Shown here: positions 1 through 6,547 of the stretch, piece by piece | Layout: the number at the start of each line of letters is the position of its first letter | Position numbering within the stretch: position 1 is the first letter of the stretch | From: JALXCG01 sp026991065 [NCBI: Gemmatimonadota bacterium] | Lineage (GTDB): Bacteria > GCA-2686955 | Reading direction: 5' to 3' | Length of the DNA stretch: 7,553 nucleotides | Assembly: GCA_026991065.1 (NCBI GenBank) | Contig: JALXCG010000183.1 | Location: forward strand, 1-7,553 | Translations under genes and position numbers: made by a program | Notes under the pieces: generated by a model | Told to the model about the DNA's origin: nothing | Seen by the model: the letters and a program-made list of their open reading frames with translations, nothing else | Databases searched by the model: none

Positions 1-414
1 GCGCTCAGCGAGAAGAGGGGGGAAGAGCAAACCGCCGAGGGCGATGATGGTCACGCCGGAGGCCCCGGTAAAGGCGGTGAAGAATGCACAGGCCATGAGA
101 CTAACGATGGCCAGTCCCCCCGGCATCCAGCCAAACAGCGCGCGGGATACAGCGACCAAACGTTGAGGAGCGCGGCTTTCCGCAAGGACATAGCCGGCAA
201 AGGTGAAGAGCGGGATCGGCACCAGGGTCGGGTTGGTCAGGCGCAGCATGTCGACCACCGACTGCATGCCGGCAATCAACACCTGCAGCGTGAGGGGTTC
301 TCCGGGATCCAGGGAGGTCCAAAAGAACCCTCCGATTGCAAGTCCCGCGAGAATCGCGAAGAGAGGGGTGCCGAGAAGCGCAAGCAGAATCAGCAGGGGA
401 ACCAGGTAAGACAT
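1..414 (-). CDS. dctM: TRAP transporter large permease subunit DctM (partial, 3' end beyond the window)
   Basis: This is the N-terminal 138 codons of the large membrane subunit of a TRAP transporter, the part that moves solute across the inner membrane using a sodium or proton gradient. The family is usually about 425-430 residues, so roughly a third is present; the frame is open to base 1. The start MSYLVPLLILLALLGTP is a typical DctM first helix. The block around residues 112-129, containing FTAFTGASGVT and IIALGGLL, is a clear DctM signature in a re-entrant/helix region. The ATG at 414 overlaps the dctQ stop in the sequence TGATG, and a strong purine-rich ribosome site (GGAGGGGAG, bases 426 down to 418) lies inside the end of dctQ. 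Translation is therefore probably coupled to dctQ. It is the last visible gene of the minus-strand operon. Family assignment is firm; substrate is not readable from this subunit. Confidence 0.93.
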   Translation of the reverse strand, partial: MSYLVPLLILLALLGTPLFAILAGLAIGGFFWTSLDPGEPLTLQVLIAGMQSVVDMLRLTNPTLVPIPLFTFAGYVLAESRAPQRLVAVSRALFGWMPGGLAIVSLMACAFFTAFTGASGVTIIALGGLLFPPLLAER

Positions 415-1067
415 CAGCTCCCCTCCAGGTTCAGCGGCGCTGAGTCGGATGAAGCCTCAACCTGCTCTCCGCCGCGGGCCACTTCGCGTCCCCGCAATTC
501 GGCGATTGCGCGTGAAACAAAGCGCAGAGAGATGACCGAAAAGCTCACCGGGATGATGATGGTTGCCAACCACGCCGCAACCGGTATGGCGATTCCCTCG
601 CCCAGGACGATGGTAAAGGCCACTCCATCATCACCGACCAGGTACTCGGTCCAAGCAGCAAAAACACTGCCGGGCAGCAGCCAGCGAAAAGGCGCCAAGA
701 GAGTGGTGCCCGGGTCCGGCGGCAAGAAAGCGCAAGTCGCGGCAAGGAACAGAATGGCGGTAATCACCGCCGCCGCCAAGTCAGCGACGACCGCCGCTAT
801 GCGCGCATAGCGCGGGGCCAAGAAGCGTGAAAGCGCATCTACCGAGATGTGGCGCCCTTCGCGCGTGGCCACCGAGGCAGCGATAAAACCGATCCACAGG
901 ACCGAATAGCGAATGGCCGGATCCGCCCAGAGCAGGGAGTCGCCTGTCTTGCGCAGCACCACCTGAGTCACGCCGAGTACAATCATCACCAAGAGAAACC
1001 AAGCCAGCAGAGCTTGTTCCACTCCATGAATAAGACGGCGTGCAAGGCGCGGTGCAAGAGCAGCCAC
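414..1067 (-). CDS. dctQ: TRAP transporter small permease subunit DctQ
   Basis: This 217-residue protein is the small inner-membrane subunit that pairs with DctM and helps dock the binding protein. Four hydrophobic segments are visible, at about residues 17-39, 51-68, 88-114 and 159-184. Family marks include E17 before the first helix, the stretch QVVLR at 35-39 that ends it, a W-A-D motif at 47-49, and G-R-H-I-S-V-D at 71-77. The start is GTG at 1067: an in-frame TAA lies only five codons upstream, and GGGAG (1077 down to 1073) sits 5 nt before it. It is longer than many DctQ proteins (about 160-180), with an extended segment at about 115-158 between helices 3 and 4 and a hydrophilic C-terminal tail after about 190. 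It lies 40 bp after dctP and overlaps dctM by one base, so it belongs to one operon. Confidence 0.9.
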   Translation of the reverse strand: MAALAPRLARRLIHGVEQALLAWFLLVMIVLGVTQVVLRKTGDSLLWADPAIRYSVLWIGFIAASVATREGRHISVDALSRFLAPRYARIAAVVADLAAAVITAILFLAATCAFLPPDPGTTLLAPFRWLLPGSVFAAWTEYLVGDDGVAFTIVLGEGIAIPVAAWLATIIIPVSFSVISLRFVSRAIAELRGREVARGGEQVEASSDSAPLNLEGS

Positions 1068-1107
1068 AGGTTCTCCCGGGGTTTAGGTCTCTGGCCGAGG
1101 CGGCGGG

Positions 1108-2112
1108 CTATTGAGAGGCGTGCTGAGTCCGATACTCCTGGAGGGCACCGAGCACGCTATCCAGCGTAGCTTGATCGTAGAGCTTCCCGACCAATTCATC
1201 GCGAGCCTTTTCGCCAACCTTCTCCCACTTCGCGATCTGCGCCTGATCGACGTGAACCACCTCGATCCCCTCTTTCTGCATGCGCTCGACCGCGGTCTTC
1301 TGATCTTCCCGGGTTTGCGCGTTCAGGGTCGCCGTGTAGCGCCGACAGATCTCCAGGACCTTGTCTTGGTACTCGGGGGGTATCTTGTCGAACTGCTTCT
1401 TGGTGACCACGACAGCGCCGATGGCATCAGTGAAAGGACTGTCCATCATGTACTTGACCCGCGTGAACCACTGCAAGCCTACGGCGGCGTAGGGAGAGGT
1501 GTAGATCGCATCGATCAGGCCGGTCTGCAGAGAGGTCAACACATCTGTGATCTGCAGCGGCGTGGGGTTGATGTCGAACGCCTTGAAAAAGGCCTCCGCC
1601 AACGGGTCACCTTCCCACATCCACATCTTGACCTTGCGCAGATCCTCTACCGTTCGCACCGGAGCGTTGGCGAAGATGTGAACGAAACCAACTTCAGCCC
1701 ACCCGAGGAGGACGTACCCCTTGTCGGCGAGGTCCGCGGTGAAACCATCCTCCAGGGCACCGCGCACGTAGTCCACTTCGGCGTAGTTTCGGTAGAGGAA
1801 GGGAACTTCCAGGGCGCGAATCTTCGGCAGGATCTCCCCCAGCCCTACTCCGGTAAACCCTCCTCCGTGCAACTGTCCAACGCGCATCTTGCGCAACACA
1901 TCGTGTTCGTCACCGGCGACGCCGCCGGGGTAGAATTTGAATTTCACGCTACCGTTGGTTGCGGCCTGAACCTCCTGGTTCATGGCGCCCATTACCTTCA
2001 TCCAACTGGTGCCATCCGGGGCAAGGGTGGCTATTTTAAGGGTTACGCCCTGGGCCGCGCCGGCCAAGACGATGACGGTTGCGGCCAGACCAAAGATTTT
2101 TTTGAAACACAT
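1108..2112 (-). CDS. dctP: TRAP transporter substrate-binding protein, DctP family (TatT-associated TatP type)
   Basis: This 334-residue protein is the periplasmic binding protein that captures the solute and delivers it to DctQM. Residues 1-22 look like a signal peptide (KK, then a hydrophobic core, then AQG before VTLKIATLAP). There is no lipobox, so it should be soluble. Typical DctP features follow: LKIATLAPDGTSW (25-37), a mature domain with RTVEDLRKVK (153-162), and LTSLQTGLIDAIYTSP (192-207). At the position where classic TRAP proteins have the carboxylate-binding Arg (the K-x-R-V-P motif), this one reads KMWMWEGDP (162-170), with W164 in place of Arg. That pattern, and the tatT gene just upstream, place it with the TatP-like branch (Treponema Tp0957 is the studied case). 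ATG at 2112 has only a weak GAG ribosome site 7 nt upstream. Family is firm; ligand unknown, likely not a simple carboxylate. Confidence 0.92.
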   Translation of the reverse strand: MCFKKIFGLAATVIVLAGAAQGVTLKIATLAPDGTSWMKVMGAMNQEVQAATNGSVKFKFYPGGVAGDEHDVLRKMRVGQLHGGGFTGVGLGEILPKIRALEVPFLYRNYAEVDYVRGALEDGFTADLADKGYVLLGWAEVGFVHIFANAPVRTVEDLRKVKMWMWEGDPLAEAFFKAFDINPTPLQITDVLTSLQTGLIDAIYTSPYAAVGLQWFTRVKYMMDSPFTDAIGAVVVTKKQFDKIPPEYQDKVLEICRRYTATLNAQTREDQKTAVERMQKEGIEVVHVDQAQIAKWEKVGEKARDELVGKLYDQATLDSVLGALQEYRTQHASQ

Positions 2113-2184
2113 GGGGAATCTCTACTCAATTCATGGAAACATCAGGGATGTGGTTCAGGCGCTCACAAGCAGGCGAGACACGTT

Positions 2185-3063
2185 TTAGAACCACTCATCG
2201 GCCATGGGTAGCAGGCGCTTAGCCTTGGCCTTGGCGATGGCATTTGAAAGGCCGGAATCGGGATCCAGCCCCTCGGGTTGGGCCAAGATCCACTCCAGAG
2301 TCTCGGTAAACAGGTCTGGATCCCAAGTCTGACGGGCAAAATACTGCGCGTAGAAGAGATGGGCGAGTAGATAATGGTTCTCGGTGATCTCAAAGACCTT
2401 GTCGAAATGCTCTTGGGCCCGCTCAGGGTCACCGCCGAGGATTTTCGAACGAGAAGCGTAGTAGACGGCCATAAAAAGATGCGGACCGGCGTGATAGTAG
2501 GTGGGGTCGATCTCCAGGGCGCGTTGCATCAGGGCCTCTACGCGAGGAAGGTCGGCCAGAGCCGCAGTGTTGTCGAGATTGAGGTTGATCCAGGAACCCC
2601 AGGCATTGGCGGTCCAAAAGATCGCCTCAAGGTATTTGTCGTCCAGCTCACGGACCGCTGCTTGGAACTGCTCCAGAGTGCCGCCTTGTGCCTGCGCAAA
2701 GTCCTTATCGCCACGCTCCAGAACCCCCAGGGCATGGTCCCGCGCACGCAAATAGAGAGCACTCGCCCGGGTCGGGTTCTCATCTTCGACAAAGCCCAGG
2801 GCATAGCCCGTGATACTTCGCGCCTGCAGCAGGTGCAGCGCATCGTTCTTGGGCGAAGTCTCCAGAAGACCGTCAATGAGCAGAATCGTCCCCGGCAGCC
2901 CCTGTGCCACGAGTTCCGCGTCGGTGTCGCGTTCAATTCGCGCGCCGGCATCTTGCAGAATCGGCTCCATGAAGCCGATGGCACTGCGCTGCACTACCCC
3001 GCAACCACTCAAAGCCAAAGCACCGACCATGGAGAAAACGACGAAAGAGCGGCGACCGCGCAC
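2185..3063 (-). CDS. tatT: TRAP transporter TatT component family lipoprotein (TPR-like)
   Basis: TatT is an accessory periplasmic lipoprotein of some TRAP systems. The Treponema homologue (Tp0956) folds as TPR-like helices, forms a trimer and binds its partner TatP. With a GTG start at 3063 the product is 292 residues. It opens with VRGRRSFVVFSMVGALALSGC: two basic residues, a short hydrophobic core and a lipobox LSG-C with Cys at residue 21. The body is helical; the TPR-like family block is around 170-245, including RALEIDPTYYHAG, GGDPERAQEHFDKVFEIT and YAQYFARQ. The frame stays open upstream to a TTG at 3225 and an ATG at 3141, but those starts put 26-54 extra residues before the signal sequence, which does not suit a lipoprotein; no convincing ribosome site marks any of the three. 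Gene ends 72 bp before dctP and is the first gene of the operon. Family assignment is strong; the exact start is uncertain. Confidence 0.88.
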   Translation of the reverse strand: MRGRRSFVVFSMVGALALSGCGVVQRSAIGFMEPILQDAGARIERDTDAELVAQGLPGTILLIDGLLETSPKNDALHLLQARSITGYALGFVEDENPTRASALYLRARDHALGVLERGDKDFAQAQGGTLEQFQAAVRELDDKYLEAIFWTANAWGSWINLNLDNTAALADLPRVEALMQRALEIDPTYYHAGPHLFMAVYYASRSKILGGDPERAQEHFDKVFEITENHYLLAHLFYAQYFARQTWDPDLFTETLEWILAQPEGLDPDSGLSNAIAKAKAKRLLPMADEWF

Positions 3064-3241
3064 CGGTAAATGGTGGCACTGGAGCGCACGAGTGGTTGCT
3101 GTGATTGCAACCGGGCGCCAGCCTATCTTTGGGTTCTGCATGCGCGAAGATCTCGGTAAAAGGGGGATTCCGTCCACCGCCAGCGACCTTGGCACAACTT
3201 GCGGCGACTTCGAAGCAACGGTCAATTCTCGGCCATGTTGC

Positions 3242-3271
3242 AGGCTAGTGTAGGGGTGCGATCACTGTCAA
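3242..3271 (-). promoter_or_regulatory. candidate sigma-70-type promoter for the tatT-dctPQM operon
   Basis: On the minus strand a perfect -35 box TTGACA (3271 down to 3266) is followed after 18 bp by TAGCCT (3247 down to 3242), which matches 3 of 6 -10 positions. A better-looking TACACT (3252 down to 3247) is only 13 bp away, too close for a standard promoter. Transcription would begin near 3235, leaving about 170 nt of leader before the GTG at 3063. It is the best promoter match in the gap, but the -10 box is weak and the organism's consensus is unknown. Confidence 0.4.
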
Positions 3272-3331
3272 TTTCGATCGCGCGGGGCGAATCGGCCAAA
3301 ATCCAAATGGTTCGGGGACGACCGTGGGGAG

Positions 3332-3360
3332 TTGTCCACCGGGAACTTCTTTGGTAGCCT
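3332..3360 (+). promoter_or_regulatory. weak candidate promoter for the TonB receptor gene
   Basis: TTGTCC (3332-3337), exactly 17 bp, then TAGCCT (3355-3360). The boxes match the sigma-70 consensus at 4 of 6 and 3 of 6 positions. The -10 hexamer is the same as in the minus-strand candidate. If used, the receptor mRNA would have a leader of about 360 nt. Low confidence, since such matches occur by chance. Confidence 0.22.
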
Positions 3361-3624
3361 GCGCATTGCACTGAATGCTGAGTTTGTAAGTTCGGGCTCT
3401 GTATTCACTTGCGATTCATCCCAAGAAACTGGTTCCACACTCGGAGGTGCATTCCCTCTCCTTGCCTATTGAAAGCCGGAGTTCTCATCCTCCCTGGCAT
3501 TTGCCGGAGGCGTGATCTCCACCGTACTCTTGGCAATCCTGCAGCCGGAGCAATCTTGTCCCGGCACTCCCTGTCTCCCCAACGTGACCTGCGCCAACCG
3601 GGGTTCCCGGGGGGCTCTTGCCAG

Positions 3625-3657
3625 AGCCTGTCATCGACAGTCTCTGCCTGTCAGGCT
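3625..3657 (+). repeat. imperfect hairpin and 20-bp-spaced direct repeat in receptor leader
   Basis: The arm CTGTCAGGCT (3648-3657) pairs with AGCCTG (3625-3630) plus ACAG (3637-3640), leaving a 6-nt bulge (3631-3636) and a 7-nt loop. The same segment contains GCCTGTCA twice, at 3626-3633 and 3646-3653, exactly 20 bp apart, or about two helical turns. It could be RNA structure in the leader or a pair of protein-binding half sites on one DNA face. Confidence 0.35.
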
Positions 3658-3682
3658 TGCCGTTCGCAATTCCCGTCGATTC

Positions 3683-3703
3683 GGTCCTTGTCATGCACGG
3701 ACC
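3683..3703 (+). promoter_or_regulatory. small hairpin just upstream of the receptor ribosome site
   Basis: GGTCC (3683-3687) pairs with GGACC (3699-3703). One mismatch and two more pairs close a TCATG loop. The stem ends 11 nt before the AGGGAG ribosome site (3715-3720). There is no U-run, so it is not an intrinsic terminator; it could affect translation initiation or mRNA stability. Weak evidence. Confidence 0.25.
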
Positions 3704-3727
3704 CATCGTCTTCCAGGGAGTACTCCT

Positions 3728-6517
3728 ATGACTTTGAGATTTGGCCGATTCCTCCTGGCCCTTGCTCTCGCGGTGGGCTTGGCGGTTCCCGATGCGGTCG
3801 CCGGTGTAGCCGGCAAGGTGACCGGCAAGGTAACCGACCAGGCCACCGGTGCGGGGCTGGTCGCAGCGAACGTTTCCCTCGTCGGAACGCTTTATGGCGC
3901 CAGTACCGACGACAACGGCAACTTCTTCATTCTCAATGTGCCGGCGGGGCGCTATGACCTCCGCGTCGACTACATTGGGTACAAGAGCTTCATCCGGCGC
4001 AACATTAAGGTTACGCCCGACCTCACCACAAAGATCGAGATCCCGCTTGAGGCCACGCCACTCGATATCGGCGCGGAGACCGTGGTAATCGCCGAACGCG
4101 AGTTGATTCAGCAGAGCGTGACCAACTCCTATCGCGTCAGCAGCGGCAAGGAGATTGAGGAAGCACCGATCCGGGGTTACCAGGAAGCGGTTGCCGTAAA
4201 TGCCGGTGTCGTAAGCGATGACTCGGGCGACATGCACTTCCGCGGTGGCCGCGGCAACGAAGTGGCATTCTATGTGGACGGGGTTCTGCAGAACGATCTG
4301 CTCTCCGGCACCAACAACACCGAAGTTTCCTCCGGGGCGATCGAAGAAGTATCGGTCCAGAACGGTGGCTTTGGCGCCGAGTATGGCTACGCCATGTCGG
4401 GCATCGTCAACGTCGTTACCAAAAGCGGCCGCGATGAGTGGACCGGCCGGGTCGAAGCCGTGACCGACGCGGTTGCCGGCGACTGGGCCAACACGCTGAG
4501 TTTCGGCTACAACTTGCTCAACGCCTCGATCGGTGGCCCCCTGGGGACCAAGAACCTGACCCTCTTCGGATCTCTTGAGTATCTCAACAACGATGACAAG
4601 GATCCCTCACCGATTTCGGTCGAAGATGGTTCACCGCTCCCCCACAACTCACTCAAGAGCACCAACGGAACACTCAAGCTCACATTCAAGCCGACCGAGA
4701 GCTTCTCTCTCCAGGGCTCATTCCTCCACTCCGAAAACGACGCCGAGTACTACACGACCGGCGGCCGCTCCGGCAGCCAGGGCGACGCTTGGAAGTACAA
4801 CACAAACCACGCGCCGATCAGCGAGGACTACACCAACAATGTCGCCCTGAAAGGGACTTACTTCTTTGGTGCGGCGACGTTCGCCGAGGCGCAGGTCTCC
4901 TATTTCGAGACCGACTACAAAGAGGGCGATGGCGTCTACTTCGACGACCTTTTGTCCTACATCGGCAACGGCGGCTTGTCGTCACGCGATGGTCTCTTCC
5001 GTGTTCCCGGTTCGTCGTTTGATGATTACCTCCATCGCCACTCGCAGAAGTGGGAGTTCAATGCTCACCTGGTGCGGCAATTCACCGATGTCCTGACCTC
5101 CGGATTCGACCATGAGATCAAGACGGGTATCCAGTACCAAGAGCACGAACTGCGCAGTTATCGGAACGCTTTCCCTTCCAGTGGCAACACCGATATTAAC
5201 GCATATGGCTACGATCATGCGGGCAACGAATACGATGGCGAAGACGACTTCGATCGCCTGCTCTCCGGTCCCAAGAAGCCGGTTCTCTTCGCCTACTACC
5301 TGCAGGACAAGATGGAGTTCGAGGACTTGATCATCAACGCCGGTCTGCGTTTTGATTATCTCGATTCCAAATCCGATGTCTTCAAGAATCTCACCAACAC
5401 GCCACAGCCCGGTGTGAAGCTTCCACTGGGCGGCGACGATCAAGCGCTCGACCCGAGCGATTTCGAACCCAACGATGCGTCAACCCAGGTCTCGCCTCGT
5501 TTGGGCGTGAGTTTCCCGGTTAGCGAGCGAACCCATTTCCACCTGAACTATGGTCGGTTCTTCCAGCAGCCGAATCTGAATGACCTCTACTCAGGGCTGG
5601 CCTGGTACAACAAGCTGATCTTCGGGGGCTTCGCGGCGCAAGTCGGAAATCCCAACCTTGAAGCTCAACGCACAACTGCGTATGAAGTCGGTTTCCAGCA
5701 CGAGCCGATGGATGGAATGATGATCGATGTCACGGCGTTCTACCGCGACACCGACGGCCTGATCAACCTGGTCAGCCAGGATGGCAAGCCGTCCGGATTC
5801 ATCGCTCCGTTCAATGTTGATGTAGGTACCAACAAAGGCGTTGACTTCACCTTGGAGACTCTCCGTCGCAACAAGGTCAGCGCACGCGCGACCTACACCC
5901 TGTCCTATGCGACCGGTACCGGCTCTTCCGACAACTCCACGTTCAACAACGTGTGGTTGGGTTACGAGACGGCCAAGACCACCAAGGCGCTTGATTTTGA
6001 CCAGCGTCATACTTTCTTGCTGGCGGTAGACATCCGCAACCGGGCCGACGAAGGGATCAAGCTCTTCGACTCCCATCCACTGGAAAACGCCGGGGTCAAT
6101 TTCATCGTCCGCGGTGGCAGCGGCCTGGCCTACACCCCAACCAACATCCACAACTCTGTCGACCTGGGCGCGGTTCCGCGTTACACGCCAATCGCGGCGA
6201 TCAACTCCTCCTACCGTCCCTGGACGGTGCGCGTAGACATGAAGGCCAACAAGGAGTTCAAGACCGAAAGCGCCAGCGCTAACTTCTACGTGGAGGTTCT
6301 GAACCTTTTCGATCGCAAGAACCCGGTTGACGTGTACACGGCCACAGGAACCGCCACGGATGATGGCTACCTGGGGACCGCGGCAGCGGATGCGCAGATC
6401 GAAGCTCTACAGCTCGATCCCGAAGAATTCCGCTCAAACTACTCGGATCGTCTCTCGAACCCCTTCTTCTGGGACGTACCGCGCCTCGTCCGCGTGGGCC
6501 TGGTCCTGGGTTTCTAG
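3728..6517 (+). CDS. TonB-dependent outer-membrane receptor with carboxypeptidase-regulatory-like N-terminal domain
   Basis: This 929-residue protein is a TonB-dependent receptor, a 22-strand outer-membrane barrel with a plug that imports a ligand using energy from TonB-ExbBD. ATG at 3728 is chosen because AGGGAG (3715-3720) lies 7 nt upstream and a signal peptide follows at once (residues 1-25, AVA before GVAGKV). The frame is open back to 3512, but that extension does not look like protein. Domains in order: a carboxypeptidase-regulatory-like beta-sandwich at about 29-112 (GKVTDQATGAGLVAANV...DNGNFFILNVPAGRYDL); a TonB-box-like ETVVIAE (117-123); a plug at about 140-240 with RGGRGNEV (from 172), FYVDG and GIVNVVTKSG; then the barrel. 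Barrel marks include YGRFFQQPNLNDLY (608), NPNLEAQRTTAYEVGF (641), LNLFDRKNP (858), and a final Phe. The ligand cannot be read from sequence. Closest in style to receptors of FCB-group bacteria; it is not clearly SusC, as no SusD lipoprotein follows. Confidence 0.9.
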   Translation: MTLRFGRFLLALALAVGLAVPDAVAGVAGKVTGKVTDQATGAGLVAANVSLVGTLYGASTDDNGNFFILNVPAGRYDLRVDYIGYKSFIRRNIKVTPDLTTKIEIPLEATPLDIGAETVVIAERELIQQSVTNSYRVSSGKEIEEAPIRGYQEAVAVNAGVVSDDSGDMHFRGGRGNEVAFYVDGVLQNDLLSGTNNTEVSSGAIEEVSVQNGGFGAEYGYAMSGIVNVVTKSGRDEWTGRVEAVTDAVAGDWANTLSFGYNLLNASIGGPLGTKNLTLFGSLEYLNNDDKDPSPISVEDGSPLPHNSLKSTNGTLKLTFKPTESFSLQGSFLHSENDAEYYTTGGRSGSQGDAWKYNTNHAPISEDYTNNVALKGTYFFGAATFAEAQVSYFETDYKEGDGVYFDDLLSYIGNGGLSSRDGLFRVPGSSFDDYLHRHSQKWEFNAHLVRQFTDVLTSGFDHEIKTGIQYQEHELRSYRNAFPSSGNTDINAYGYDHAGNEYDGEDDFDRLLSGPKKPVLFAYYLQDKMEFEDLIINAGLRFDYLDSKSDVFKNLTNTPQPGVKLPLGGDDQALDPSDFEPNDASTQVSPRLGVSFPVSERTHFHLNYGRFFQQPNLNDLYSGLAWYNKLIFGGFAAQVGNPNLEAQRTTAYEVGFQHEPMDGMMIDVTAFYRDTDGLINLVSQDGKPSGFIAPFNVDVGTNKGVDFTLETLRRNKVSARATYTLSYATGTGSSDNSTFNNVWLGYETAKTTKALDFDQRHTFLLAVDIRNRADEGIKLFDSHPLENAGVNFIVRGGSGLAYTPTNIHNSVDLGAVPRYTPIAAINSSYRPWTVRVDMKANKEFKTESASANFYVEVLNLFDRKNPVDVYTATGTATDDGYLGTAAADAQIEALQLDPEEFRSNYSDRLSNPFFWDVPRLVRVGLVLGF

Positions 6518-6547
6518 ACCTCGGGAATGGGAATACAAGGAGTCATC

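Larger units (their letters stand above)
3240..3362. repeat. 8-bp inverted repeat flanking the divergent promoter region
   Basis: GCAGGCTA (3240-3247) and its reverse complement TAGCCTGC (3355-3362) are perfect, centred near base 3301, with 107 bp between them. Each copy covers the proposed -10 box of one of the divergent promoter candidates. The arrangement may be a pair of matching promoter elements or a two-site operator, or it may be chance given only 8 bp. Confidence 0.35.
3064..3727. other. intergenic region between divergent operons, no gene supported
   Basis: This 664-bp stretch separates tatT from the TonB receptor gene. Open frames cross it on both strands, but none has a ribosome site with a recognisable protein, and their translations are Arg/Pro/Ser-rich shadow-like sequence. 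The part from about 3420 to 3727 is pyrimidine-rich on the plus strand and would be the receptor mRNA leader. It contains three copies of GCCGGAG (3475, 3503, 3544), an 8-bp direct repeat and small hairpins listed separately. I found no T-tract terminator, tRNA, riboswitch core (the cobalamin-type conserved boxes are absent by eye) or CRISPR repeat. Confidence 0.6.

Noticed and set aside
163-810. A 215-codon open frame on the plus strand opposite dctM/dctQ
   Set aside because: It is rich in Arg, Lys, Ser and Pro, spans two real genes on the other strand and has no recognisable domain. It is a shadow frame.
1111-2211. A 366-codon open frame on the plus strand opposite dctP
   Set aside because: It lies entirely antisense to a well-recognised DctP gene, starts at a TTG without a ribosome site, and its translation has no family features. 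Long antisense frames are expected in GC-rich coding sequence.
2374-3069. A 231-codon plus-strand frame opposite tatT
   Set aside because: The minus-strand frame has a lipobox and the TatT family block; this one has neither a ribosome site nor a recognisable motif.
3064-3225. Longer versions of tatT starting at 3225 (TTG) or 3141 (ATG)
   Set aside because: They would put 26-54 residues ahead of a normal lipoprotein signal sequence. The TTG start would also lie only about 10 nt after the predicted transcription start.
3531-3543. TGGCAATCCTGCA as a sigma-54 promoter
   Set aside because: The GG and GC elements are 9 bp apart rather than 12, so the spacing rules out a sigma-54 site.
3598-3610. 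CCGGGGTTCCCGG palindrome as a terminator
   Set aside because: The stem is only about 5 bp with a 3-nt loop, and it is followed by G-rich sequence, not by a T-run. It lies upstream of the receptor gene, where no transcript needs ending.
3512-3727. A 72-residue N-terminal extension of the receptor from an upstream GTG
   Set aside because: A standard signal peptide begins at the ATG at 3728, which has its own ribosome site. The extension is Cys/Pro/Arg-rich and would bury the signal peptide.
3485-4237. A 250-codon minus-strand frame over the receptor leader and 5' end
   Set aside because: Most of it is antisense to the signal peptide and N-terminal domain of the receptor, and it has no recognisable protein features.
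5591-6151. A 186-codon minus-strand frame inside the receptor gene
   Set aside because: It is antisense to conserved barrel segments, with no ribosome site or motif.
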